DNA of 64,000 bases from Rhodoplanes sp963712435 (lineage in GTDB: Bacteria; Pseudomonadota; Alphaproteobacteria; Rhizobiales; Xanthobacteraceae): contig CAVQIB010000005.1 of assembly GCA_963712435.1 (NCBI GenBank), forward strand, positions 124,001-188,000, read 5' to 3'. The translations under genes were made by a program, and so were the position numbers. Below the pieces are notes generated by a model, which was not told the origin of the DNA, searched no databases, and worked only from the letters and a program-made list of their open reading frames with translations. Positions 43,633 to 52,049 of this stretch are shown here, in pieces (position 1 is the stretch's first letter; every line of letters starts with the position of its first letter).

Positions 43633-43950
43633 ATGAAGCCGATCTTTGCCGCGGCGCTGATCGCGGCCGCATTGACGCCGGCGGGCGCGCTCGCGCAGGA
43701 GCGCGTGGGCGACGCCGCTTTGGGGGCGTTGTCCGGCGCAGTCGTTCTCGGGCCGGTCGGTGCCGCGGCGGGCGCCGTGATCGGCTACACCGCGGGACCC
43801 GCCATCGCGCGTTCGTGGGGGATCGGCGGCTACCGAAAGCGCTATGTCCGCCGATCGTATCGACGCTCGGCCAGAGCTGCTCCGAGCGGAACGGCGGCGA
43901 CGCGGGACGGCGCGTCCCGCAAGGGACGCTGGTACAACGTGGTCCGGTAA
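43633..43950 (+). CDS. Small exported glycine-zipper-like protein, paralogue 2
   Basis: 105 residues; signal peptide MKPIFAAALIAAALTPAGAL then AQERVGDAALGALSGAVVLG, PVGAAAGAVIGYTAGPAIAR. It is nearly identical in this part to the protein at 24975-25385. The C-terminal tail is short, basic and Tyr/Arg-rich (GGYRKRYVRRSYRRSARA), unlike the Ser/Pro tail of the paralogue. A GGAGGGGG Shine-Dalgarno precedes ATG 43633. Function unknown; the shared hydrophobic core suggests membrane or envelope association. Confidence 0.65.
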   Translation: MKPIFAAALIAAALTPAGALAQERVGDAALGALSGAVVLGPVGAAAGAVIGYTAGPAIARSWGIGGYRKRYVRRSYRRSARAAPSGTAATRDGASRKGRWYNVVR

Positions 43951-44137
43951 AGGCTTGACCTCGCTCGGCAGTGGGCGGGCTGGGCCAGTTGACGGGCGGG
44001 GCCGGGTCGTCGCCCGGCGCAGCCGAAACAACGACAGATAGAACCGAACCCCGGCTGGCGCGCACAACCGCGTTGGGCCGCGGGAATGCTTTGGGGTCAA
44101 GAGCGCGGCTGTTCCAGAGTAGGCAGGAGAGCACCGC

Positions 44138-44629
44138 ATGGCAAACGAGATTCAGCAACCGCGACCGTATGATCTGGTGGGAAATCCGATACTTGTCGGC
44201 GGCATCGGCTCGGGCTTCGAGGCGACGCTTCAGTATCGCATTCACGAGGGGCACGACGAACGCGCGGGGCATTTCACGGTCGGCGGCGGCACCGGCGAGC
44301 ACGGCCAGTTCCAGCTTTCCGTGGATGTGTCCGGGGCTTCCTTCCAGTTGGATCGGCTGTTCGTGGAGATCTACGAAGAGAGCGCGGCCGACGGTTCGGA
44401 AATCAACAAAGTGATCGTCCCGGTGATCTACGGGCCGCGCATTGTCGCCGGCTACTATGGGTATCGGCTGCATACTGTCCGGCGCGGCGACACGCTCTCG
44501 CGGATCGCGCGAGACAATTACGGCGATCCCAATCGCTACCCGAATATCGTGCGGGCAAATCCGCTGGTCATCAGCGACCCTGATCTGATCTTCCCGGGCC
44601 AGGTGCTGAAGATACCGATCGGCGCGTGA
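44138..44629 (+). CDS. Gmad2-like and LysM domain protein
   Basis: 163 residues without a signal peptide. The first 105 residues are beta-rich and Ig-like, resembling the Gmad2 domain: RPYDLVGNPILVGGIGSGFE, HFTVGGGTGEHGQFQLSVDV. A C-terminal LysM domain follows (YRLHTVRRGDTLSRIARDNY, GDPNRYPNIVRANPLVI, FPGQVLKIPIG), which binds GlcNAc in peptidoglycan or related glycans. It is divergent from nothing and convergent with the L,D-transpeptidase gene downstream, another wall-related protein. Intact. Confidence 0.8.
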   Translation: MANEIQQPRPYDLVGNPILVGGIGSGFEATLQYRIHEGHDERAGHFTVGGGTGEHGQFQLSVDVSGASFQLDRLFVEIYEESAADGSEINKVIVPVIYGPRIVAGYYGYRLHTVRRGDTLSRIARDNYGDPNRYPNIVRANPLVISDPDLIFPGQVLKIPIGA

Positions 44630-44690
44630 TCACGTTTGTAGCGCCGAGAGTCAAACGAGCGGGGCGTCGAGATCGAAGCGACGCCCGCAC

Positions 44691-45677
44691 TCAGTCGGAA
44701 AATTCGACCTTGGTTCCCTTGTGGACCATTTTTCCGAGAGCGTGTGCGTCCCAATTGGTGAGGCGGACGCATCCGTGCGAGTGCGTCTTGCCGATATTCT
44801 GCGGCTCCGGGGTGCCATGGATGCCGTAACCGTCGCCCAGATCGATCCAGGTTTCACCGACCGGATTGTTGGGCCCCGGGGCGATCGTAAACGGCTTTTG
44901 CGTCTTCACCCCTTGGAAGTGGAGCTTGGGGGTGTAGTGATAGGTGGGATTCTCCACCACCGAATGAATGGATAGCGTCCCGCTCGGCGCCGGCCGCTCC
45001 TCGCTGCCGACCGACGCCGGAAAAAAGCTGATCAGTTTTCCACCGCCGTCCAATGCGCGAACCGTTCCATTTGACTTGTTCACCACGACTTTTGCGACCT
45101 TCGCCTCCGACGGCTTCCGCGCAACATTCGGCGCCAGAATTTTCGTTCCGGCCGCGTCGAACGAGGCCTTCGGATTGAGCCTGGCCAACAGAGCCGCGTC
45201 GATGTGGAATTTCTCGGCGAGCAGTTCGCGCGGGCTGGTGAAGTTGAGCGTTTTCAGCTCCGCTTTCTTTTCCAATGGCTTTGGAATGGTCTTGTTGAAC
45301 GGACCCTTTACGTCCGCGGGTTGGATTTCATATTCGATGAGCACGGGGTCGGCGGATGTCGCGGTCAGGCGATCCCATGTTTGAGCATCAAGACGCCCGC
45401 TGGGATTCAATTCGTTTCCGCCCTGAAAGGCGGCGAGAGCCTTTTGGTAATTGACGTCGATCTTGCCGTCGATCACGCCCGGTGAGTAGCCGGCCCGATC
45501 GAGCAAGACTTCAGCCTTTATGATTGCGGCTTGGCTGGGAGCGGGATCGGGAGCGCGCTTCTTGCCGGACGGCGCCGGCAGCTGGGCCGCATTGACGTGT
45601 TGCGCATCGAGCGGTGCGGCGCTCGCAACGCCCGAAATCAACAGCATCGCCGCGGCGCAGATGAGAACTGCAGTCAT
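44691..45677 (-). CDS. L,D-transpeptidase (YkuD) with peptidoglycan-binding domain
   Basis: About 328 residues from ATG 45677. A signal peptide (MTAVLICAAAMLLISGVASA) precedes a PG_binding_1 module (IIKAEVLLDRAGYSPGVIDG, KIDVNYQKALAAF) and a catalytic YkuD domain (KVVVNKSNGTVRALDGGGKL through IHGTPEPQNIGKTHSHGCVR). The active Cys and His lie in HSHGCVRLTNWDAHALG. The enzyme makes 3-3 cross-links or attaches outer-membrane proteins to peptidoglycan, important in Rhizobiales. An in-frame ATG at 45719 is an alternative start. Intact. Confidence 0.87.
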   Translation of the reverse strand: MTAVLICAAAMLLISGVASAAPLDAQHVNAAQLPAPSGKKRAPDPAPSQAAIIKAEVLLDRAGYSPGVIDGKIDVNYQKALAAFQGGNELNPSGRLDAQTWDRLTATSADPVLIEYEIQPADVKGPFNKTIPKPLEKKAELKTLNFTSPRELLAEKFHIDAALLARLNPKASFDAAGTKILAPNVARKPSEAKVAKVVVNKSNGTVRALDGGGKLISFFPASVGSEERPAPSGTLSIHSVVENPTYHYTPKLHFQGVKTQKPFTIAPGPNNPVGETWIDLGDGYGIHGTPEPQNIGKTHSHGCVRLTNWDAHALGKMVHKGTKVEFSD

Positions 45678-45772
45678 TCTGGTCCCAATCCATGGTTTCA
45701 ATTGAGGGCCTGATTCCATGATTTCATTGAGGGCGGAAGCCGACAACATCAGAATAGGATTGCGCATTGCCG

Positions 45773-46636
45773 CTACGGCCCCGTCGCGACGGGAAGGTCG
45801 GCGCGCGCGCCCCATTCGCTCCACGAGCCGTCATAGAGGCCGGCCGGCTCGACGCCGAGCGCGTCGAGCGCAAGCCAGATGGTTGCGGCCGAGACGCCCG
45901 AGCCGCAGGTGCTGACGATGGGGCGGTCGAGATCGACGCCGGCGGCGCGGAACGCCTCGCGCAATCTGTCCGGCGGCAGCAGCCGTCCGTCCTGCACCAG
46001 GCTCGTATGCGGCACATTGAACGAACCGGGGATGCGGCCCGGGCGCAGGCCGGGGCGCGGCTCCGGGGCTTCGCCGCGGAAGCGCTCGGCCGGCCGCGCA
46101 TCGACCACCTGGGCGCTCCCTTCGGCGAGCACGCGCTGCATGCGGGCGAGATCGTGCACGACATCGGCCGGCTCGCGCGCATTGAAGCGGGTAGGCGCGC
46201 GCGTCGCGACGTCGCGTTCGACCGGCAGTCCTTCCGCCATCCAGGCCGGCAGGCCGCCTTCGAGCACGAACACGCGCTGCGCGCCGAACAGGCGGAAGGT
46301 CCACCACAGGCGCGGCGAGGCGAACATGCCGAGCCCGTCATAGCAGACGATGGTGTCGCGCTCGGCTATCCCCATCGCGCCCACCGCCGCGGCGAAGGCT
46401 GCGCGCGTGGGCAGCATGTGCGGCAGCGGCGACGAGGTGTCGGCGATCTTCTCGATGTCGAAGCGCAGCGCGCCGGGGATGTGCCTGATCTCGTATTCCA
46501 CGTCGGCGTCGCGCATCATGGTCGGCAGATAATAAGAGCCGTCGAGCACGACGAAGTCGGGCGTGCCGAGGCTCGCGGCAAGCCAGCCGGGGGTGACGAT
46601 CCACGGGCTGTGCGTCGAAGGGGAGGGGCTGGTCAT
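45773..46636 (-). CDS. sseA: 3-mercaptopyruvate/thiosulfate sulfurtransferase
   Basis: 287 residues with two tandem rhodanese domains. The N-terminal inactive domain has WIVTPGWLAASLGTPDFVVL and LDGSYYLP. The C-terminal domain has the active-site loop STCGSGVSAATIWLALDALG, where CGSGVS marks 3-mercaptopyruvate sulfurtransferases. The enzyme transfers sulfur to cyanide or thiols. It sits near cysK, consistent with sulfur amino-acid metabolism. Start at ATG 46636 (MTSPSPSTHSPW); a longer frame upstream includes repeat sequence. Confidence 0.87.
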   Translation of the reverse strand: MTSPSPSTHSPWIVTPGWLAASLGTPDFVVLDGSYYLPTMMRDADVEYEIRHIPGALRFDIEKIADTSSPLPHMLPTRAAFAAAVGAMGIAERDTIVCYDGLGMFASPRLWWTFRLFGAQRVFVLEGGLPAWMAEGLPVERDVATRAPTRFNAREPADVVHDLARMQRVLAEGSAQVVDARPAERFRGEAPEPRPGLRPGRIPGSFNVPHTSLVQDGRLLPPDRLREAFRAAGVDLDRPIVSTCGSGVSAATIWLALDALGVEPAGLYDGSWSEWGARADLPVATGP

Positions 46637-46739
46637 GGCTTTTTCCCTGGCGAGCGCTCCGGCTCGCGCGAATCCGGCGCCGGTCTTCGAGTTATTGACC
46701 GTCATGCGCGGGTTTGACCAGCGGCGGTCGGTTAAGCTG

Positions 46740-46905
46740 AACCGGCGCCTCTCCCCGGCGGGGAGAGGTCGGATACCGAGCGCAGCGAGGAATCCGGGTG
46801 AGGGGGAGCAAAGAGGCAAGTGGAAATTCCCCCTCACCCGGCTCGCATCTCGTTGCACTCGATTGCTCGCCGACCTCTCCCCAGCGGGGTGAGTGAACCC
46901 GACAC
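46740..46905. repeat. Palindromic intergenic repeat mosaic
   Basis: Consists of CTCTCCCCGGCGGGGAGAG, a GATACCGAGCGCAGCGAGGA link, GGGTGAGGGGGAGCAAAG and its near-complement CCCCCTCACCCGGCTCGC, closing with GACCTCTCCCCAGCGGGG. The two halves are inverted relative to each other. Closely similar mosaics occur at 55985-56205 and 57690-57840 inside the uvrD gene. Confidence 0.75.
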
Positions 46906-46950
46906 CCGTGGGTCAAGCCCGGCATTCATGAAAGAGCCGTTCTGGTCATC

Positions 46951-47988
46951 TTACACCGTCTCGAACGGGACCTTGATCGGCGCTTGCCGCTCGAGCCAGG
47001 CAGGGACGGGCAGGCCCTTCTCGCGCAGGAAGGCCGGGTTGAACAGGCGCGACTGGTAGCGCGTGGCGTAGTCGCACAGCACCGTCACGATCGTGTGGCC
47101 GGGGCCGAGCTCGCGCGCGAGCCGGACCGCGCCCGCGACATTGACCCCGGACGAGCCGCCGAGGCAGAGCCCTTCATGCTCGATCAGGTCGAACACGAGG
47201 GGGATCGCCTCCTCGTCCGGAATCTGGAACGCGAGGTCGACCGGCGCGCCTTCGAGGTTCTTGGTGATGCGGCCCTGGCCGATGCCTTCGGTGATCGAGC
47301 TCCCTTCCGCCTTGAGCACGCCGGTCGTGAAATAGCTGTAGAGCGCCGCGCCCCTCGGATCGGCGAGCGCGATCTTGACCGCCGGGTTGCGCGCCTTCAG
47401 CGCGAGGCCGACGCCCGCGAGCGTGCCGCCGGTGCCGACCGCGCAGACGAAACCGTCGAGCGTCCCGTCGGTCTGCTCCCAGATTTCCGGGCCGGTGGTC
47501 GCGGCATGGCCGTCGCGATTGGCGACATTGTCGAACTGGTTGGCCCAGATCGCGCCGTTCGGCTCGCTCTTCGCAAGCTCGGCGGCGAGCCGCCCGGACA
47601 CCTTCACGTAGTTGTTGGGATTGGCGTAGGGCACGGCCGGCACTTCGATCAGCGCAGCCCCGCAGGCGCGCAGCGTGTCCTTCTTCTCCTGGCTTTGGGT
47701 GTCCGGGATGACGATCACGGTGCGGAAGCCGAGCGCGTTGCCGATCAGCGCGAGCCCGATCCCGGTATTGCCTGCGGTGCCTTCGACGATCACGCCGCCC
47801 GGCTCGAGCTCGCCCTTGCGGACGGCATCCTCGATGATGAACAGCGCCGCGCGGTCCTTCACCGACTGGCCCGGATTCATGAACTCGGCCTTGCCGAGGA
47901 TCGTGCAGCCGGTCGCCTCCGAGGCGCGCTTGAGCTTGATCAGCGGCGTGCGCCCGATGGCGCCGACAATGCCGTCGCAGACTTGCAT
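46951..47988 (-). CDS. cysK: Cysteine synthase A (O-acetylserine sulfhydrylase)
   Basis: 345 residues, PLP fold type II. The PLP-binding Lys is in FMNPGQSVKDRAALF (near residue 44), the substrate loop in VEGTAGNTGIGLALIG, and the phosphate-binding loop in VGTGGTLAGVGLALK. The enzyme converts O-acetylserine and sulfide into cysteine. I start at ATG 47988 (MQVCDGIVGAIGRTPLIKLK), the family's N-terminus; the longer frame upstream contains a repeat and is rejected. Intact. Confidence 0.88.
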   Translation of the reverse strand: MQVCDGIVGAIGRTPLIKLKRASEATGCTILGKAEFMNPGQSVKDRAALFIIEDAVRKGELEPGGVIVEGTAGNTGIGLALIGNALGFRTVIVIPDTQSQEKKDTLRACGAALIEVPAVPYANPNNYVKVSGRLAAELAKSEPNGAIWANQFDNVANRDGHAATTGPEIWEQTDGTLDGFVCAVGTGGTLAGVGLALKARNPAVKIALADPRGAALYSYFTTGVLKAEGSSITEGIGQGRITKNLEGAPVDLAFQIPDEEAIPLVFDLIEHEGLCLGGSSGVNVAGAVRLARELGPGHTIVTVLCDYATRYQSRLFNPAFLREKGLPVPAWLERQAPIKVPFETV

Positions 47989-48434
47989 GGCGACCCTTCG
48001 ATCGAGAGGTGACGCTGGAGCAACGTTGGCGATGGAAGAGAGCCTATCGGGGGCGGAAGGGTCGGACAAGCGCGGGTCCGGGCTTATATTCCTCCGCGAT
48101 ACGAATGACTCGTCATACGCGGGCTTGACCCGCGTATCCATCTTACAAAGCGAGTTCAAGAAGATGGATTGCCGGGTCAAGCCCGGCAATGACGACGAGG
48201 AGGGTTCGAAGCCCTGCTTCTTGGTATTTGGGTCGGGCGGCGCGGACCCTAGCCCATCGAGTTCCGCTTCGCTCCGAAAAGCGACGTGTTGCTGCGCAGC
48301 GCCTTATGGCTGAGATGTGCCAACAGCGGACCAGAGAACCGTTGCGCGGTGCTCGGCGACCGGCGACCCACGGGAATAGGCCGGATTGATCTTGCGCAAT
48401 GCGGAATCCTCCCCAACGGTCAAATCTTATCATT
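47989..48434. repeat. Gene-free stretch with a dispersed palindromic repeat
   Basis: Within it, 48110-48195 contains the inverted motifs GCGGGCTTGACCCGC and TTGCCGGGTCAAGCCCGGCAA joined by a GATGGATT link, with ATGACGA at the outer end. Related GGCCGGGTCAAGGCCGGGC units lie near 53124-53150 and 57858-57890. The rest, up to the sigma-factor start, holds no protein-like frame and must contain its promoter. Confidence 0.65.
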
Positions 48435-49075
48435 ATGGGCACGCCATCGGACCCCGATCCTTTTCGGAACCTGTACAAGGCGAGATCACGAGCGCGTTCG
48501 TAGCCTCTTGGCGCGCATGGTTGGGCCGCAGGATGCCGAAGACCTGGCGCAAACCGCGTTTGCGAAAGCAGCCAAGGCGCTACCGAGCTTCCGCGGCGAG
48601 GCGCAAGGCTCGACGTGGCTTTATCGCATCGCTGGCAATGTAGCCTCAGATTGGTTGCGCAGCCGGGCGGTGCGACGAATACAAACTGACCGAGTTGCTC
48701 CTCACAATACACCTGGGGAGGATGCACGCGCCGTGCTGCCGGGCGCGGCGGATATCGAAGACGCTGCGACGCCCGAACAGGAACTCGCCAGCAAGGACAC
48801 GAGTGCATGCATTCGCGGTGAAATCGCCAAGCTCTCCGACAGACATCGCGACGTGCTCATGATGAGCGCGCTCGGTGGAACTCAACGACCAGGAGATCGC
48901 GGCGATCCTCGGCGTCACGCACGGAAACGCCAAAGTGCTCCTGCATCGGGCGCGGCAGGAGTTCAAGGAAATCATCGCAGCGCGTTGTGATTTCTACCAG
49001 AACGAACTCTCATGCAAGCCGACCTCGCCCGACTGCTGCCGTCCGGGGCCGGCCGCCACGCGTACCGGCCGCTGA
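48435..49075 (+). CDS. ECF-type sigma factor with cysteine-rich C-terminal tail (two frameshifts)
   Basis: Starts MGTPSDPDPFRNLYKA at ATG 48435; after one extra base near 48483 it continues DHERVRSLLARMVGPQDAED, LAQTAFAKAAKALPSFRGEA and STWLYRIAGNVASDWLRSRA (region 2). After another extra base near 48877 it continues ELNDQEIAAILGVTHGNAKV, LLHRARQEFKEIIAARC (region 4). The tail CDFYQNELSCKPTSPDCC carries four cysteines and could sense redox or metal directly. No anti-sigma gene follows; instead a VKOR-like gene does. A candidate ECF promoter lies downstream at 49096. Confidence 0.75.
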
Positions 49076-49095
49076 TCGGCACAAAAAACCCCGGC

Positions 49096-49122
49096 TGTAA
49101 CTTTTCACTGTCGTTCCTCGTC
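49096..49122 (+). promoter_or_regulatory. Candidate ECF-sigma promoter upstream of the VKOR-like gene
   Basis: TGTAAC at 49096-49101 and CGTC at 49119-49122 are separated by 17 bases, matching the common ECF pattern of an AAC-type -35 and CGTC -10. It lies between the ECF sigma gene and the VKOR-like gene, about 107 bases ahead of the latter's ATG, which suggests the sigma factor drives this gene. Only one site was found by eye. Confidence 0.45.
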
Positions 49123-49228
49123 CAAATGGTCAGCAAACAAGGAGCTGCGCGGCGGCGCCTCGCTTCAACCGACCGTGTGGTCGTCCCAACCGCCGAGAGA
49201 ACGAAGCCATGAACAATCTGGGCCTGGA

Positions 49229-49730
49229 ATGCCTATGCAACGATACGACCTGCAAAAGTCGATCGTGCGGAAATCCTTCGCCACGCGCCATGCGCCTGAG
49301 ATGATCGCCCTGGCTCTCATCGGATTGGCGGTCGCTGCGGCGTCTACGATCGATATCGATGACATGATCTACAATGGCCTGCCGCTGTGGTGCCCGCCGC
49401 CGATCGATGGCTGCAACGAAGTCGCGGCGAGCCCGTACGCCCGAATCCTCGGCCTGCCCGTGGGCTACTACGGCGTCGTGTTCTACCTTTACATGGTCGG
49501 CTTGGCGGTGCTGCTCGCCCTTGATCCGCATTCGAGCGGGTTGCGTCTCGGCGTGATTCTCTGCGCCGGCTTGGGCGTGCTGTTCTCGCTCTACTTCATG
49601 GTGCTACAGGTTGCCTTCATCCGCGCATTTTGCATCTATCTGCCTCATTTCGGCGGTGACCACGCTGCTCCTTGCGGTGGTCGCAGCCGTGCATGTTAAG
49701 CCGATTCGGGCGGGATGGGCGGCCGCGTGA
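49229..49730 (+). CDS. Vitamin K epoxide reductase (VKOR) family membrane protein (one frameshift)
   Basis: Starts MPMQRYDLQKSIVRKS at ATG 49229. Four to five membrane helices: EMIALALIGLAVAAASTIDI, PVGYYGVVFYLYMVGLAVLL, RLGVILCAGLGVLFSLYFMV and, one frame on, TTLLLAVVAAVHV. Loop features CPPPIDGCNEVAASPYARI and LQVAFIRAFCIYC fit VKOR homologues: a loop Cys pair, a conserved Ser, and a CxxC motif (CIYC) that is restored only if one extra base near 49640 is removed. VKOR homologues reoxidise disulfide-forming partners using quinone. The position behind a Cys-rich ECF sigma factor fits thiol-redox stress, by inference. Confidence 0.72.
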
Positions 49731-49820
49731 GCGCAGGTGCGTACTTTTTGCGGCGGATTACGTCCAAAGCTTCAGTAGCAATGGCGCAGTCTGTAAGTCT
49801 GCAAGATAAGGAGAAGTGCC

Positions 49821-50018
49821 ATGTTGTGGTGGAGCGATTGCGGCCCGGTGCCCTGGATGTTTTTAGGGCCCATAATGATGCTTACATTCATTGCGATCTT
49901 TTTGGCGAGCATGTTCTTTGTGATGCGCGCCATGCAACGTCGACAGGAACGAAACCGCTGTGATGGGCAGCGCCGGCGAATACGGCATTGGAGTTTGGCT
50001 ATCAGGTCGCAACACTAG
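49821..50018 (+). CDS. Small single-pass membrane protein
   Basis: Begins MLWWSDCGPVPWMFLGPIMM, with a helix LTFIAIFLASMFFVMRAMQ and a basic tail. The N-terminal Trp/Cys/Gly-rich pattern followed by one helix is familiar from small SHOCT/DUF2852-like membrane proteins of Rhizobiales. Sense probably ends near RRQERN; the last residues overlap a DUF2852-like remnant in another frame, so the two may once have been one gene. AAGGAGAA Shine-Dalgarno present just upstream. Confidence 0.5.
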   Translation: MLWWSDCGPVPWMFLGPIMMLTFIAIFLASMFFVMRAMQRRQERNRCDGQRRRIRHWSLAIRSQH

Positions 50019-50025
50019 CGGAGGA

Positions 50026-50211
50026 ATGGAGGCAAGTCATATTGGGCACTCCGCCTTTGAAGAGTACCGAGCGCAAACCTTGCAGCGTCTCGACCAGGAA
50101 CAGTGGTAGTTTCAGGAATTCATCTCCCGGCTGCGGGCGGCGAAGGACAAGGAGGAGTTTGAGCAATTCATAACCGACCGGCGAATACGGCCCTCTTCAT
50201 CGCAAGCATGA
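50026..50211 (+). pseudogene. DUF2852-like C-terminal remnant with in-frame stop
   Basis: Reads MEASHIGHSAFEEYRAQTLQ, RLDQEQW, a TAG at 50107-50109, then FQEFISRLRAAKDKEEFEQF, ITDRRIRP. The AFEEYRAxTLxRLxxEQxxF...RLRxAKDKxEF pattern is the hallmark of DUF2852. The same frame runs through the stop, so a substitution killed it. Its usual N-terminal membrane part is absent or lies in the preceding small ORF. Confidence 0.55.
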
Positions 50212-50242
50212 GGGTATAAATGCTTTCCGGGGGTTCCGTCAT
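50207..50242 (-). pseudogene. 5' scrap resembling an arsenate reductase/phosphatase-type gene start
   Basis: Twelve codons, MTEPPESIYTLM, preceded by an AAGGAG Shine-Dalgarno. They resemble the beginning of ArsC-type low-molecular-weight phosphatase proteins, which often follow acr3. The catalytic CxxxxxR loop that should come next is missing; the sequence changes to the DUF2852-like remnant instead. Very short, so uncertain. Confidence 0.3.
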
Positions 50243-50251
50243 TCGCTCTCC

Positions 50252-50385
50252 TTAACGCAATGAAGCGCCTCGCATGCGCGTCACCGCCGCCCGCTCGTAC
50301 AAATTCTTGGTCCGCATGGTGATTCGCACAACCGAAAGCATCACAGGCACATCGACCAAGACCTCGGCCTCAGGAACTTCGGCAG
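50252..50385 (-). pseudogene. C-terminal remnant of an ACR3-type arsenite transporter
   Basis: About 44 codons ending at TAA 50252-50254: EVPEAEVLVDVPVMLSVVRI, TMRTKNLYERA. The VLVEVPVMLSVVRI-type segment followed by a basic tail is the ending of ACR3 permeases. No upstream transporter sequence is present, so this is a fragment. With the arsC-like scrap ten bases downstream it points to a deleted arsenic-resistance operon. Confidence 0.45.
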
Positions 50386-50511
50386 TGGGTCAGATTCAGT
50401 CATGTGAACTCAACACCGCGAGGTCCGATTCGCCAGATGACCGGACATTCGCAAGCCCAGCCGCTCCCGCGCCGGGGAGCCGCCTGAGCAGCTTCTCTGC
50501 CTCGCCTCACG

Positions 50512-51988
50512 TCACCCGGCTCGCCCCTTGACCAGGTCGTACGCTGCGAGCGCGCGGGCGCGGGCCGCCTTGTGTTCGACGATCGGCGCTGGATAGGTCT
50601 CGCCGAGCGTCACTCCGGCGGCAGCAAGGATGGCCGGCGGGGCGTCGAACGGCGCATGGATCGCATCCGCCGGCAGCCCGGAAAGCTCAGGAACCCAGCG
50701 CCGCACATACTCGCCCGCCGCGTCGAATTTCGCCCCCTGCAGCACCGGGTTGAAGATGCGGAAATAGGGCGCGGCGTCGGCGCCGGAGCCCGCGACCCAT
50801 TGCCAGTTCGCGGGATTGTTGGCGGGATCGGCGTCGAGCAGCGTGTCCCAGAACCAGCGCTCGCCGTCGCGCCAGTCGATGAGGAGATGCTTGATCAGGA
50901 ACGACGCGGTAACCAGGCGCACGCGGTTGTGCATCCAGCCGGTCGCCCACAATTCGCCGCATGCCGGCGTCGACGATCGGATAGCCGGTCTCCCCGCGCC
51001 GCCACGCGTTCAGCGCGGCGTCGTCGCTGCGCCAGGGGAAATCGTCGAAACGCGGCTGGACGTTACGGACGGCGAGATCGGGATGGTGCGCGAGCAGGTG
51101 ATGACAGAATTCGCGCCAGACGAGTTCGGAGACGAACTTGTCGGCGGAGGCCGCGATCGAGCGCGGGGCCGCGGCTTCGCGCGCGTGCCGGATTGCATGC
51201 CAGAGCTGGAACGGGCTGATCTCGCCGAAGCGCAGATGCGGCGAGAGCCGGGACGTGTGCGGCCCGCCCGGCCGGTCGCGCTGCGCGGCATAATCGGCGA
51301 GCGCGCCGTCGGCGAAGGCCGCGAGCTTCTCGCACGCCGCCGCCTCGCCGCGGGTCCAGTGGTCGTTGAATTTCGCCGCCCAGTCCGGCGCGCTCGGTTC
51401 AAGCGCCCAGTCGTCGAGACGCTCCGAGGCGACGCCGCCGGCGCTCCTGATCCGGTCGGGGGCGGGCAGGGGCGTGCGCGGCTCGGGGAGCGCGAGCACA
51501 TGGCGCAGGAACGGCGTGAACACGGCAAAGGGCGCGCCCGACCGGGTCTGCACGGCTTGCGGCTCGAACAGGAGCGAGGCCTGGAAGGTCTTCGCGGCGA
51601 CGCCGCATGCGGACAGATCGGCCGCGACCGCCTGGTCGACCGCTGCGCCCGAAGGCTCGTAGCGCCGGTTCCAATACACGGCCGCCGCGCCGGTGGCCGC
51701 CGCGAGCCTGGCGAGCACATGCGCGGCGGGGCCACGCCGCAAGGTCAACGGCAGGCCACGCTCGCGCAGGGAGCGATCGAGCGCGCGCAGCGAGCCGGCA
51801 AGCCACCAGCGGCTCGCCCCGCCGCGCGGGCGCAGGCCCGCGCTCTCCTCGTCCAGCACGAACAAGGCGATCACCGGCCGCCCCGACCCGGCCGCAGCCG
51901 CGAGCGCGGGGTTGTCGGCGACGCGCAGATCGTCGCGGAACCAGACGATCGCCGGGGCGTCCGATACGGTAGAACTGGCAGGGCTCAT
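50512..51988 (-). CDS. phr: Deoxyribodipyrimidine photolyase (one frameshift)
   Basis: N-terminal antenna-binding domain: IVWFRDDLRVADNPALAAAA, VYWNRRYEPSG, FLRHVLALP. C-terminal FAD-binding domain: TSRLSPHLRFGEISPFQLWH, FVSELVWREFCHHLLAHHPD, GETGYPIVDAGMR. The protein continues one frame away from about 50955: LWATGWMHNRVRLVTASFLI, KHLLIDWRDGERWF, NNPANWQWVAGSGADAAPYF, to the end at 50512. One extra base in the GCGGCG region explains the break. It splits cyclobutane pyrimidine dimers with blue light. About 485 residues when repaired. Confidence 0.85.
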
Positions 51989-52049
51989 TGATCGAGGCGG
52001 ATGCTGTAAATGGGCTCAGCGTCATATAGGCACGCATGGACAGGCACGC

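Noticed and set aside
45767..46717. Plus-strand 316-codon ORF opposite sseA
   Set aside because: Shadow frame; the minus strand has both rhodanese domains and the active-site loop.
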